From Rhodohalobacter halophilus (lineage in GTDB: Bacteria; Bacteroidota; Rhodothermia; Balneolales; Balneolaceae): a stretch of 64,000 nt of DNA. The notes under the pieces were generated by a model. It saw only the letters and a program-made list of their open reading frames with translations. It was not told the DNA's origin and did no database searches. The position numbers and the translations under genes are program-made. Position 1 is the first letter of the stretch, and the number at the start of each line of letters is the position of its first letter. Location: contig NZ_MDWE01000002.1 of assembly GCF_001715195.1 (NCBI RefSeq), forward strand, positions 1 to 64,000, given 5' to 3'. Below are positions 1 through 8,495 of the stretch, in pieces.

Positions 1-153
1 CACGATTTCCCGCTGCAGGATAACAATCCTCCGCAGCCGGCAAAACAGCAAGAGCGGAAGTCACAGAAAAATCGTGGCAAAAGCAATGGAAGTGGAAACG
101 GCAAACGAAAGAAAAGCAGCAACAGCAGAAAGAGGGTCAGGCGTCCTCAATAA
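1..153 (+). CDS. C-terminal tail of a protein that begins before the window
   Basis: Frame 1 is open from the first base to a TAA at 151-153 and gives 50 residues. The segment is low-complexity and very basic, rich in Lys, Arg, Ser, Asn, Gly and Gln, and ends in RRPQ. Such tails occur on RNA-binding proteins, for example DEAD-box helicases, but nothing here identifies the family. A good terminator follows directly, supporting this as a true gene end. Confidence 0.6.
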   Translation, partial: HDFPLQDNNPPQPAKQQERKSQKNRGKSNGSGNGKRKKSSNSRKRVRRPQ

Positions 154-196
154 GCTCTGACTATTACATCTGCTATCAAGATTATGATCTTATCTC

Positions 197-245
197 AAGG
201 AATTCATGAAGGCATAATTAGTGCTTTGTGAATTCCTTTTTTTGT
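197..245 (+). terminator. Rho-independent terminator
   Basis: A perfect 10-bp stem (AAGGAATTCA at 197-206 pairing with TGAATTCCTT at 229-238) is followed by a run of T. It lies 44 bp after the stop codon of the gene entering from the left. Confidence 0.85.
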
Positions 246-586
246 TTAAAATTAACTACAGCTATGGGATTTATTCAAGATCTGTATCAAGTGAGCTTTT
301 GACCCAATTATGTCCCATTTGAATTAATTCTCAAAAATAAAAAGCCCTACAATTCTATAATGTTTTGAATTACGAGGCTTTAAAAAAAGAGGACCTGATT
401 GATGACCTTCTCAATGAAAGATTGACTCAGGATAAGTAAAATACAGAGTGAGTAAAACTAGAAGCCAGACCAACGCTTGAAGAGATAAGACAGGCACTAA
501 AAATAAATAATGAAACCCCGATTTCCGCATCTGATTGTCTAGAAAAAGCTTCAATCTAAATTATATTAGCAATAAGACAATTCACT
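246..586. other. Gene-free stretch with possible gene remnants
   Basis: AT-rich spacer. On the plus strand a short open segment ends at a TAA near 437-439 with a peptide like LIDDLLNERLTQDK, and another ends just before 560. Both lack plausible starts and look like decayed gene ends. No RNA or repeat was recognised. Confidence 0.3.
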
Positions 587-1288
587 TTACCAATTCATAT
601 TACATTTCTCTTCTATCATTTCATAAGCACTCTCAATACCCAGTTCACCAGCTTTGCTAAGATGTAAACATGCCTTTCTTTTTAAAGCCGAAAGTTGAGA
701 TGAGTATTCGTCTTTATTATTTAGGCTTGCATTAAGACTTTCGACATCATAAACTAAAAACAATGCCTGCCCTGCCTGTAAATGTGCTCCTCCAAAGGTT
801 GGATCTAATTCAGTTGATCTTATAAAATTTTCAGCAATTTCAATTAATGGAAATTGACCTGATAGACCCATGAATCTGGCTTTATTAAAATAATTGATTG
901 CACTTTCTTCAAACTTATTTGCTGTTTTCAAATCATCTACTGCACCTATATAATCATTCATTTCAGCTTTTGCATTTGCTCTAAGAGCATATCCAGGTGA
1001 AAATTCTGGGTGGCGATTAATAACAAAACTTAAATCTCTAACCGCTTCTACATTATTTTTTAATTCAGAGTTTACTAAACCTCTCCAATAGATGAAGAGA
1101 ATCTCCTGATCTTCACTTAGACTTCTTTCTGTTAATACATTTATAGTTTCCAGAGCTTCTGTATAACTGCCACTACTAATTTCTATTTCAGCTTTATTTG
1201 CCAGTTCTTCAACAGATTGTGAAACTGTTTTATTTGGCAAGAAAAATATCGTCACAACTGACAACAATAATAGGCTGATTCTATTCAT
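587..1288 (-). CDS. Secreted TPR-repeat protein
   Basis: A 233-aa protein with a classical N-terminal signal peptide (hydrophobic LLLLSVVTIFFLP, then polar residues ending in TVSQ), so probably periplasmic. The rest is helical with TPR-like spacing: alternating small and aromatic residues in segments such as GSYTEALETI, SPGYALRANAKAEMNDYIGA and INYFNKARFMG, about 30-90 and 90-170. TPR repeats are protein-interaction scaffolds and no catalytic motif is visible. It stands alone, 110 bp upstream of the next same-strand gene, with an AT-rich leader. Partner and pathway are unknown. Confidence 0.6.
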   Translation of the reverse strand: MNRISLLLLSVVTIFFLPNKTVSQSVEELANKAEIEISSGSYTEALETINVLTERSLSEDQEILFIYWRGLVNSELKNNVEAVRDLSFVINRHPEFSPGYALRANAKAEMNDYIGAVDDLKTANKFEESAINYFNKARFMGLSGQFPLIEIAENFIRSTELDPTFGGAHLQAGQALFLVYDVESLNASLNNKDEYSSQLSALKRKACLHLSKAGELGIESAYEMIEEKCNMNW

Positions 1289-1398
1289 ACTAACTTTTAT
1301 TATTTTTGTAATTTTTTTTTAAAAAAAATCAATGTCCAACCATCAGAGGTTCAAATTAAATCGGATACTTATATCATGATAGCTTAACAAAATACTAC

Positions 1399-1893
1399 TC
1401 ATTTCGCAGCCTTATTTTTAAAGAACTTTTTTATTTTTTGGGTTACTGAAATTCTTTTATTCATAGTGGAAAAAAGTATTTCATCTATTTCTTTCTGGAT
1501 CTCTTTATTTAAAGACGGCATCTCAGTTTTTGCATTTTGAATAATTTCATTATCGTCAGGATCTTCTGAACCTCCTAAGATATATACATTTGCCAAATGG
1601 TCTTCAAATTGCTTCAAGCTGGAACTAAGTCTTTCATATTTTAGATAATTAGAATGCAAACCAAGAACACCTAAATCGTCTGATTTAAGGAAATCACCTG
1701 CACCTATCTTTTCTAATTCTAAAGGTATTACAACTGAAAGTTTTGAAACTTTATCAGAGAGATCCAAAAGTGATTTAGCATTTCGAGACCAATAAATTTT
1801 TTGGAACTCTAAAATTGCTTGGTGCTTAATACTCCAAGCACTTGCTAAATAACCAATTATTAAACCAGAGAATAAAGTAAGTACGTATTCCAT
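1399..1893 (-). CDS. Hypothetical protein with one N-terminal membrane segment
   Basis: 164 aa. Residues 3-20 (YVLTLFSGLIIGYLASAW) form one membrane anchor. The remainder is a charged, helical, probably cytosolic domain rich in Lys, Glu and Asp, ending in a basic KKFFKNKAAK. It resembles the many small membrane-anchored proteins of unknown function near island borders. No enzymatic motif is visible. It lies just outside the tRNA-Arg insertion point. Confidence 0.45.
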   Translation of the reverse strand: MEYVLTLFSGLIIGYLASAWSIKHQAILEFQKIYWSRNAKSLLDLSDKVSKLSVVIPLELEKIGAGDFLKSDDLGVLGLHSNYLKYERLSSSLKQFEDHLANVYILGGSEDPDDNEIIQNAKTEMPSLNKEIQKEIDEILFSTMNKRISVTQKIKKFFKNKAAK

Positions 1894-2179
1894 AAAATTT
1901 TAAGATCTAACCTCAGTATATATTAATATATAATTTGTCAGGTTAAAAAAATCGAGAAAAACCGACCTGTCATCTCTAAAAACATTATTCAGTTAAAAAA
2001 ACCAAAACAATGACTGAGATTTACTGTGTAACTCTCAAAAATCAAGGGTAAAGTAATTAAAAATAGATGTGCCTTTCACAATTCCGTTACCCAAATCTTA
2101 AAAACGAAAAAAAAGAAGTGCAAAAAAATAATCCTTTACAGATATGTATAACACTGAACCGCAAAGGCTTATTAAAAGT

Positions 2180-2224
2180 ACACCCGAGAGGATTCGAACC
2201 TCTAACCGCCTGATTCGTAGTCAG
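2180..2224 (-). pseudogene. Displaced 3' half of tRNA-Arg (far-end att site)
   Basis: Read on the minus strand this is the anticodon arm, variable loop, T arm and acceptor strand of a tRNA-Arg(ACG). It shares 21 identical bases (2204-2224) with 30982-31002 in the intact tRNA. Its T stem is AGAGG/CCTCT, whereas the intact gene has CCAAG/CTTGG, and no CCA is encoded. This fits the original chromosomal 3' half, pushed away when the island brought its own. An apparent 61-codon ORF across it is an artefact of the tRNA sequence. Confidence 0.85.
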
Positions 2225-2270
2225 AGAAAATAGCCTTAACGATGCCAAAATCGGCGTTTTTGAAGATTTC

Positions 2271-2289
2271 ATGTACCACCATATGTACC
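2271..2289. promoter_or_regulatory. Putative integrase arm-type site, far end
   Basis: A 19-bp sequence identical to 30831-30849, containing two TGTACC units, 47 bp inside the far att core. Its presence just inside both island ends suggests an integrase or excisionase binding site. Confidence 0.5.
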
Positions 2290-2383
2290 ACCGGTCTTGA
2301 AAACTGTGAATTTATTTCATTAAAATATTTTTGGGTAAGGTGATTTTTGAGAGTGAACTTTCAAATATTGATCTGAGTGAATA

Positions 2384-2431
2384 TGGATAAAAGTGCATAC
2401 ACTTATCGGAATCTGTATGCATTATTATCCA
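2384..2431. repeat. 18-bp imperfect inverted repeat near the island end
   Basis: The left arm at 2384-2401 (TGGATAAAAGTGCATACA) matches the reverse complement of 2414-2431 at 16 of 18 positions, with a 12-base loop. It lies between the AbiE operon's 3' end and the att site. No T run follows on the minus strand, so it is not a typical terminator. It could be a recombination, transfer or transcript-end structure. Confidence 0.5.
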
Positions 2432-2449
2432 CTCGTGAACGGTGCCATT

Positions 2450-3307
2450 TTAGTCGAATTTTATCAGGTTCAATTCCTTCGAGAAATAGGCTTTCAAATC
2501 TTCCATGACAGACTCGAAGCTGACTCGTTCTTCGATTGATATTCGTTTTAGAAAGGCTGCCCACTGTTTGGATTTATTTGAATCCTGAACAAACTCTTTC
2601 TCAAAAATCAGTTTGATATCACCTATCTCTGTATTTCTCTTTTTGAATGTCGTTTCAATAGCTTCCGTCAAACGCTGCTTGTCAAATTTCCTGGTTTTAG
2701 TAAGAAACCAAATATCATAAAAGTCTTTCATACGGCTACCAAAAATCCCAAGGCTTACGATCGCCTGTAGTTTTTCTGCAATTGCTGACTCAAGTGAATA
2801 TGCATTCACTTTGGGTGGTTCGAAGTCCAGCATGGCAGGATAACTCATCTCCACCGGACCGTGAACAATCACATCACCAAAGCCAATATCAATTTGAAGC
2901 CTTTGATGATCTCCTCCAACTAAAGCGGAGAGCCGAACACGCAGACCGGCATAGTCAGCATCCTTGGTGATTTCATCAATTTCAATCTTGTCTCCATGAA
3001 ATTGAACCCCATCCTCTAAATCAATTTCAGTAATTTGCCTGATCGCTGTTTCAATCTCATCGACTTGATTGGAGAGATGGTTTCCCAGAAAATCAATGTC
3101 TTTTGTTGGCCTCACTCTCGATATATCATATGCAAGAAGCAGTAGTGCACCTTTCAAAATAAATCGCTTCTTATAATCAGATTGCTCCAATCTGGCAAGA
3201 AATCGTTCATGCATATATTGAATACAAACAAAGTTATAATCCCTGCCTGATGATCTCGCCAAATTTTTCAGACGATCTTTTACAGATTGATCAATATTCT
3301 TTGTCAT
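2450..3307 (-). CDS. abiEii: AbiEii/AbiGii-type nucleotidyltransferase toxin
   Basis: 285 aa. The N-terminal half has the nucleotidyltransferase core of the AbiEii/MenT family: KGALLLLAYDISRVRPTKDIDFLG, in which KGA replaces the GS motif and DID supplies the metal-binding Asp pair (about residues 47-73). The family comprises type IV toxins of abortive-infection systems, which transfer nucleotides to cellular targets, probably tRNA in MenT members. A second conserved patch, LESAIAEKLQAIVSLG...RMKDFYDIW, is also typical. Its start overlaps the stop of the antitoxin gene by 4 bp, so the two are translationally coupled. Length is normal for the family. Confidence 0.85.
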   Translation of the reverse strand: MTKNIDQSVKDRLKNLARSSGRDYNFVCIQYMHERFLARLEQSDYKKRFILKGALLLLAYDISRVRPTKDIDFLGNHLSNQVDEIETAIRQITEIDLEDGVQFHGDKIEIDEITKDADYAGLRVRLSALVGGDHQRLQIDIGFGDVIVHGPVEMSYPAMLDFEPPKVNAYSLESAIAEKLQAIVSLGIFGSRMKDFYDIWFLTKTRKFDKQRLTEAIETTFKKRNTEIGDIKLIFEKEFVQDSNKSKQWAAFLKRISIEERVSFESVMEDLKAYFSKELNLIKFD

Positions 3308-3903
3308 CCGGCTATCATCGCTTTTACGTAGGGTTCCATCACCGTCTTCACCCTACAGATTTTCATATATTTACTAAGTTCATTGAGGTTTGAATCTGAT
3401 CGATTCAGATAGTTTTGCAGTCCTTCAAGAGCCAGGTCTTCACCGAGTTTATTTCTGTAGCGGAACATATCGCAAACGGTTTTAGGTTTGTTGTATACCT
3501 TAAAACTTCCGTAACCCCTTTCCACCACATCAACACCTGCCTTATACATGTTTTCCCGATAGTAATAGACATTAATTGGGGGATAGTTCAGTTCAAACTT
3601 ATCCGTGTTATTTGGAACAGCCACATCAATTTTAGACGGGTTAAATGTGGTTAGCTCATGATAGGCAAGTGCCGATCCAAGGCATATGATTGCACTATCA
3701 TTGGCAGTATGAACATCAATAAATCCTTCATATTCATCTCTTTGAAAGTCCCGAAGCTTATAAAGTCCGGGCTTGATTTTTATGATAATCGCTTTTTCTA
3801 CGGCTTCGCGAACTTTGCGGGTATGAATTCCTGCTTTTTTAAATTCATTCATAGTGGCGTACCCACTATGTTCTTTCATAAATTGTACAATCTGTTTGCT
3901 CAT
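3304..3903 (-). CDS. abiEi: AbiEi-family antitoxin, HTH transcriptional regulator
   Basis: 199 aa. Residues 1-50 form the winged-HTH antitoxin N-terminal domain (MNEFKKAGIHTRKVREAVEKAIIIKIKPGLYKL). The C-terminal part carries the family pattern IICLGSALAYHELTTF and the Tyr/Arg-rich VYYYRENMY, then CDMFRYRNKLGEDLALEGLQNYL. In the family this protein represses its own operon and counters the AbiEii toxin without direct complex formation (type IV TA). It is the first gene of the two-gene operon, and the intergenic region to the divergent 4103 gene must hold its operator. Confidence 0.85.
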   Translation of the reverse strand: MSKQIVQFMKEHSGYATMNEFKKAGIHTRKVREAVEKAIIIKIKPGLYKLRDFQRDEYEGFIDVHTANDSAIICLGSALAYHELTTFNPSKIDVAVPNNTDKFELNYPPINVYYYRENMYKAGVDVVERGYGSFKVYNKPKTVCDMFRYRNKLGEDLALEGLQNYLNRSDSNLNELSKYMKICRVKTVMEPYVKAMIAG

Positions 3904-4044
3904 CGGGATGGTTCTTTTTCAAGGTCAATAAGTATTAATGACCTTGTATTTGAACCAAAATAACAATTATCATTTCAATTTAGAAATAATTGTTTTACTG
4001 CATAAGGATACTATGAACATCAAGTTCGAAAAGATAATATCTGT

Positions 4045-4076
4045 AACATTCCTATTACGCAGTAATAGGGAATGTT
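4045..4076. promoter_or_regulatory. Long palindrome in a divergent promoter region
   Basis: AACATTCCTATTAC (4045-4058) is followed by GCA and then its reverse complement with one extra G (4062-4076). It lies 27 bp before the ATG at 4103 and 140 bp before the divergent abiEi start. Position and symmetry suggest an operator, perhaps for the HTH protein at 4103 or for AbiEi. Confidence 0.5.
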
Positions 4077-4102
4077 GAAAATCATAAATTAAAGACAATA
4101 TT

Positions 4103-5221
4103 ATGAAACCAATCACTTTCAACAGAGAACAACTTTATAAAGAAGTATGGGAAACACCAGTAAGTAAACTGTCAGAATTATATGGAATATCCTTCGCACA
4201 GTTTAAAAAGGTCTGTAAAGAGTTAAACATACCTACTCCTGATGCCGGATACTGGACCAAAGTAAGAATGGGGAAGTCAGTCAATATAAAACCTCTTCCA
4301 AATTTTGAGAAAGAGGCCTATAGCATAATTCCAGGGAGTGATAAGCAAATAAAACTTCATGAAAAACTTCCGGAAGGATACAAACCCATTACTGTTACTA
4401 ACCAGTTAAGATCTCTTCATCCATTAGTTGAAAGAACCTACGATTATTTAAACAGTAGAGGAAAAGGCCGAAATGACCGCCTGCGATCACATGGCACAAA
4501 GATCCTGGATGTATCAGTTACTCAAAAACATTTAAAAAGAGCGTTGAGAATTTTAGATGCAGTTGTGAAGGAGTTTGAGAGACAAGGATATAAAGTGCAT
4601 ACAACCTCTTACAATGAGCTTTCAAAATCATATGTGAAAATAGATAAAGAGGAAGTTTATTTTCACCTGCATGAAAAAGGAAAAAGAGTTAAAAAAGAGA
4701 ATAGCAAGTATAGCTGGGACTCATATGATCATATAAATACCGGGGAATTGGTTCTCGGTCTGAGTGACAGCATGTATTGGTCCAGAACAAGAGCAATAGC
4801 AGATGGAAAAACTGCAAGGATTGAAGACAAGCTGGATAAATTTTTCATTTCGGTTTTCGATTTAGCTGAAAAGGAAAAAGACAAAAGGATTGAGCATGAA
4901 AACTTCCAAAAAGAGGCAGAACTTAAGAGAAAAAATTTAGCAGAGATCGAAGAGAAAAAACGACTGATTAAAGAGAATAGAGAGCGGAAATTTCAGGAAG
5001 AATTAAACAGGCGTACATCTCTTGAAAATGATAGTAAAACATTCAGCGTTTCAAATGATATTTATCGATTTATTGATGCTGTAGATCGTGAAATCAGGAA
5101 ACACACATTAAATGACATACAGAAAAGCCGCCATAAAGAGTGGAAGGCATGGGCAACTGAACATGCGGACAGATTGAGCCCTGTTAATAGATTGATTAAA
5201 GAGATAGTGAAAGATGGATAA
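4103..5221 (+). CDS. HTH-containing hypothetical protein, defence-island type
   Basis: 372 aa. The N-terminus (about 8-55) has a recognisable motif, LYKEVWETPVSKLSELYGIS then FKKVCKELNIPTPDAGYWTK. This combines an HTH-like helix pair with a conserved GYW, seen in a widespread family of uncharacterised bacterial proteins. Residues about 110-240 form a globular domain. Residues about 240-320 are a highly charged Lys/Glu coiled coil. A DNA-binding role is inferred from the HTH. It lies 130 bp upstream of the large ATPase gene on the same strand, so the two may work together. AT-rich codon use matches the ATPase gene and differs from the R-M genes. Confidence 0.5.
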   Translation: MKPITFNREQLYKEVWETPVSKLSELYGISFAQFKKVCKELNIPTPDAGYWTKVRMGKSVNIKPLPNFEKEAYSIIPGSDKQIKLHEKLPEGYKPITVTNQLRSLHPLVERTYDYLNSRGKGRNDRLRSHGTKILDVSVTQKHLKRALRILDAVVKEFERQGYKVHTTSYNELSKSYVKIDKEEVYFHLHEKGKRVKKENSKYSWDSYDHINTGELVLGLSDSMYWSRTRAIADGKTARIEDKLDKFFISVFDLAEKEKDKRIEHENFQKEAELKRKNLAEIEEKKRLIKENRERKFQEELNRRTSLENDSKTFSVSNDIYRFIDAVDREIRKHTLNDIQKSRHKEWKAWATEHADRLSPVNRLIKEIVKDG

Positions 5222-5351
5222 TAAGTCCAGCTACAAACTAAAATTGAAGCACTATTTGCAGAGCCATTTCATTTATACAATATTGTGCGTATTACATTAA
5301 CTAGGCCTGTTCAATAAGTTTAAACGGCTGATCACAATTTCTATATTCAAA

Positions 5352-8300
5352 ATGAAGCTTAAAGAACTAACAGAAAAACGCCAGAAACATCTCCAATCGT
5401 GTATTGATAATAATGATAGTTCACATGAATTGATTGCGGGGATGTATTCTGATCCTTCCCATTTTATATATGAATTGATTCAGAACGCTGATGATGCAAA
5501 TGCATCAGAGTTAGCATTCAAACTTAATACAAACAGTCTGGAATTAACACATAATGGAACTGAATTATTCAATTACAAAGACGTTGAATCCATTACCTCA
5601 GTTGGACACTCTACCAAGTTAAACGAAATCAACAAAATCGGTAAGTTTGGCGCTGGTTTTAAATCAGTTTTCGCAGTTACAGAGAGTCCAATCATTCATT
5701 CCGGAAATTTTCATTTTGAAATTAAGAACTTCATTGTCCCTTATCAGATTGATGACATAACTGAGAATAGTAGCACGAAAATTATATTACCATTCAATAA
5801 AGAAGGTTCTGATAAGGAAAATATTTACAGCTTCATCAAGGACACATTACTTAACCTTGAAGCAGAATGCCTATTATTCTTGAAGAAGATTTCTACAATT
5901 AACTGGGAGACTAAATCAAGTTTTGGAAGCTATTATCTGGAAGCTGAGGACGATTTCACCAAACGTTTGATTAAGAAAGTAAAGCATGATCTATTTATAG
6001 ATGATTATTTAGTCTTCTCAAACACAATTCAAATTGGAAGTGCCGATAACCTAAATTTAGTTGTAGCATTCAGTTTAAATAATGATGAAGGAGATGATGC
6101 ACCAAAAAGGATTACAGCTTTTCATGAATCAAAACTATTTGTGTTTTTTCCAACGTCAGTAAACACGGGATTAAAATTTCTGATACATGCACCCTATAAG
6201 ACAACGCCAAATAGGGAAACCATTAATTTTAATGATGAAGAAAATAAAATATTAACCCACGAGCTAAGTAAACTAGTTGCTCAGAGTATCATAGCACTAA
6301 AAGAGAGGGGATTTATTGACCTCGATTTTTTAAATCTGTTACCGCTAAGAAGTAATTTCGATCATTCTTTATACAATTCCATCAGAAATGAAATAATTGC
6401 ATTAATCAAAGAGCAGCCTCTCCTTCCTACTTCAAACGGGACCTACGCAAGTGGGCTGGAATCATTAATAGCTACTGAAAAAGAATTACCACAATTATTA
6501 ACAAGAAAAGATACAGTCAGTCTATACCAGAGAAAAGCGTGGCTTAATACTGAAATTAATTCTAAAAAATACCAACAATTAAAAGAGTCAATTCGGGATT
6601 ATGTTGATTGCCCTGAAATATCAATAGATAATTTTTGCGAAAATTTAACTTATGATTTTTTAAAAAATAAAGATGATAGTTGGTTAAAAGAATTTTACAA
6701 GGCGGTATCAACTAAGACTCGATTATACCAAGTTAAATCCTATAGTGTAGGCGTATTAAGAAGTAAACCAATTATAAAACTGACTACAGGTGAGTTTGTA
6801 AATCCCACAAATGAGTCGGGCGACATTCAAGTCTATTTACCTGGAAACCAGAAATCGGAGTTTAAAACAATAAAAAAATCACTGGTTAAAGATCCCGGTG
6901 CTTTAGAATTTTTCCAATCACTCGGAATTACAGAGCCCGACAAAATCTCAGAAATTAAGGAATTTATAGTACCTAAATATTGGGCAATAGATTCTCTACC
7001 TAGTAAAAAAGAATATCAAAATAATTTTAATAAAGTTTATCAGATCTGGCTGGGGGAGGATGACTATAATAAAAATAGAATCACAGATTTGGTAAAAGGA
7101 CTGGATTTTATAGGATGCTACAATCGAGAGAATAAATTTAGCTTGAAGAAAGCCAGCCAAGTATACATCATTAAAAAAGAGATACAACTATGGTATTCAG
7201 GAAACAACATTGATGAATATTATTTCATTGACCAAAATTTCTTCGACAATCAACATCTTGATTTTTTAGAAAGACTTGGCATAATGAGTGCTATCAAATT
7301 GAATAACGATACTCAATACCGAAAAGAGTGGACCGGTCATTACAAGCGTGGTGTTACTGGTTTCAATCCAAATTTTGATATTGAAGGCTTAGAGTATGCT
7401 ATTGAAAATATGAATTATGCCCGATCATTGATTTTATGGAATATTTGCCTCGAAAATGTTAAAAGATTACATGGTCATACTGAATTTAAAACGAATAAAA
7501 ACAAATCCTACGAGAAAGGTGAACTAGAAGATTCTCTGGCACTAAAAAAACTTAGAGATATCTTTTGGTTATATGATTCAAAGAGAAAAAAGATCCAAAG
7601 GGATTACTCTGAAATTGTTATTGATGATATTTCAATGGATTACACCAAGCATCATGAAAACATTGATCGTTTAATTAAAGCTTTAGGCTTTAAGCTTGAT
7701 GAAGTTTCCGAATTTGAAAAAAAGACAGGTAAAAAAGTAGTTTCTAAAGAAGATTTTGAATTACTTCAAAAAATAAAAGTTCAAGAAAATCAGAATAATT
7801 CCGCTCATACTAAAAAATGGATTGCTCAAGTTGAACCAGATGAAGCAGAACCCCAGATTGATAATAACCCATTTAAAAAACGCAAAACTAAAGATCGATC
7901 ATATCAAGACCAAGCACATATAAACAAAAATAATTCAGTCTCTGAGAACATACAATATCCGGAAGATCAACCAAACAACGTAAACTCCGACCAAAATAAA
8001 GAAATAGGAGTTTGGGGTGAAGCTGTTGCCTATAATTATCTGAAAAGAGAGTACAAATCTTCAGATTTTGAAGTCATAAATTTAAATCGAGTGTCGACCC
8101 GTGGTGTCGGATATGATTTTGTCGTAAAGAAAAACAAAATAGAAATAGCGTATTACGAAGTAAAAACTAAGATGGACGACCACCCATCGTTATTCAAAAT
8201 ATCAAAATCTCAATGGAACTGGGCTAAAAGATTACATGAGGAGGAAAACGGCGAAAAGTATCGCATATTAGTTATCACCAATGCTGGTAGTGATAAGCCA

Positions 8301-8381
8301 GGATTACTTGAAGTAATCAATCCAGTCAAACTGTGGGAGCTAGGTGAAATAGAAGCTGACCCTGTAAATCTTATTCTTTAG
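5352..8381 (+). CDS. Sacsin-like GHKL ATPase fused to a DUF3883/PD-(D/E)XK nuclease-like domain
   Basis: 1009 aa. The N-terminus has the Hsp90/sacsin-type GHKL ATPase fold: N box ELIQNADDANASE (Asn45, Asp48) and glycine box GKFGAGFKSVFAV (about 98-110). A long middle region (about 300-850) has no motif I recognise. The C-terminus (about 885-1000) carries GVWGEAVAYNYL, GYDFVV and YYEVKT, which fits a DUF3883/restriction-endonuclease-like fold with Glu, Asp and Glu-x-Lys positions. Similar ATPase-plus-nuclease proteins occur in defence islands; I infer an anti-phage role but cannot name the system. The gene is AT-rich compared with the host flanks. Confidence 0.7.
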   Translation: MKLKELTEKRQKHLQSCIDNNDSSHELIAGMYSDPSHFIYELIQNADDANASELAFKLNTNSLELTHNGTELFNYKDVESITSVGHSTKLNEINKIGKFGAGFKSVFAVTESPIIHSGNFHFEIKNFIVPYQIDDITENSSTKIILPFNKEGSDKENIYSFIKDTLLNLEAECLLFLKKISTINWETKSSFGSYYLEAEDDFTKRLIKKVKHDLFIDDYLVFSNTIQIGSADNLNLVVAFSLNNDEGDDAPKRITAFHESKLFVFFPTSVNTGLKFLIHAPYKTTPNRETINFNDEENKILTHELSKLVAQSIIALKERGFIDLDFLNLLPLRSNFDHSLYNSIRNEIIALIKEQPLLPTSNGTYASGLESLIATEKELPQLLTRKDTVSLYQRKAWLNTEINSKKYQQLKESIRDYVDCPEISIDNFCENLTYDFLKNKDDSWLKEFYKAVSTKTRLYQVKSYSVGVLRSKPIIKLTTGEFVNPTNESGDIQVYLPGNQKSEFKTIKKSLVKDPGALEFFQSLGITEPDKISEIKEFIVPKYWAIDSLPSKKEYQNNFNKVYQIWLGEDDYNKNRITDLVKGLDFIGCYNRENKFSLKKASQVYIIKKEIQLWYSGNNIDEYYFIDQNFFDNQHLDFLERLGIMSAIKLNNDTQYRKEWTGHYKRGVTGFNPNFDIEGLEYAIENMNYARSLILWNICLENVKRLHGHTEFKTNKNKSYEKGELEDSLALKKLRDIFWLYDSKRKKIQRDYSEIVIDDISMDYTKHHENIDRLIKALGFKLDEVSEFEKKTGKKVVSKEDFELLQKIKVQENQNNSAHTKKWIAQVEPDEAEPQIDNNPFKKRKTKDRSYQDQAHINKNNSVSENIQYPEDQPNNVNSDQNKEIGVWGEAVAYNYLKREYKSSDFEVINLNRVSTRGVGYDFVVKKNKIEIAYYEVKTKMDDHPSLFKISKSQWNWAKRLHEEENGEKYRILVITNAGSDKPGLLEVINPVKLWELGEIEADPVNLIL

Positions 8382-8495
8382 ACATTTAAAATTGATGGAC
8401 ATCTTTAATTGTTAAACAAAAACAAACACACTGCCTGTGTAAGTACTAAAAACCGTTAAAATTATTGATTAAACCCCTGAGAGTTATTAAAACAT

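Noticed and set aside
2087-2272. 61-codon minus-strand ORF over the displaced tRNA half
   Set aside because: Its middle is tRNA sequence translated by chance; no coding support.
5352-8381. Assigning the ATPase-DUF3883 protein to a specific named defence system
   Set aside because: The domain layout is suggestive, but I cannot verify identity to any named system from the sequence alone.
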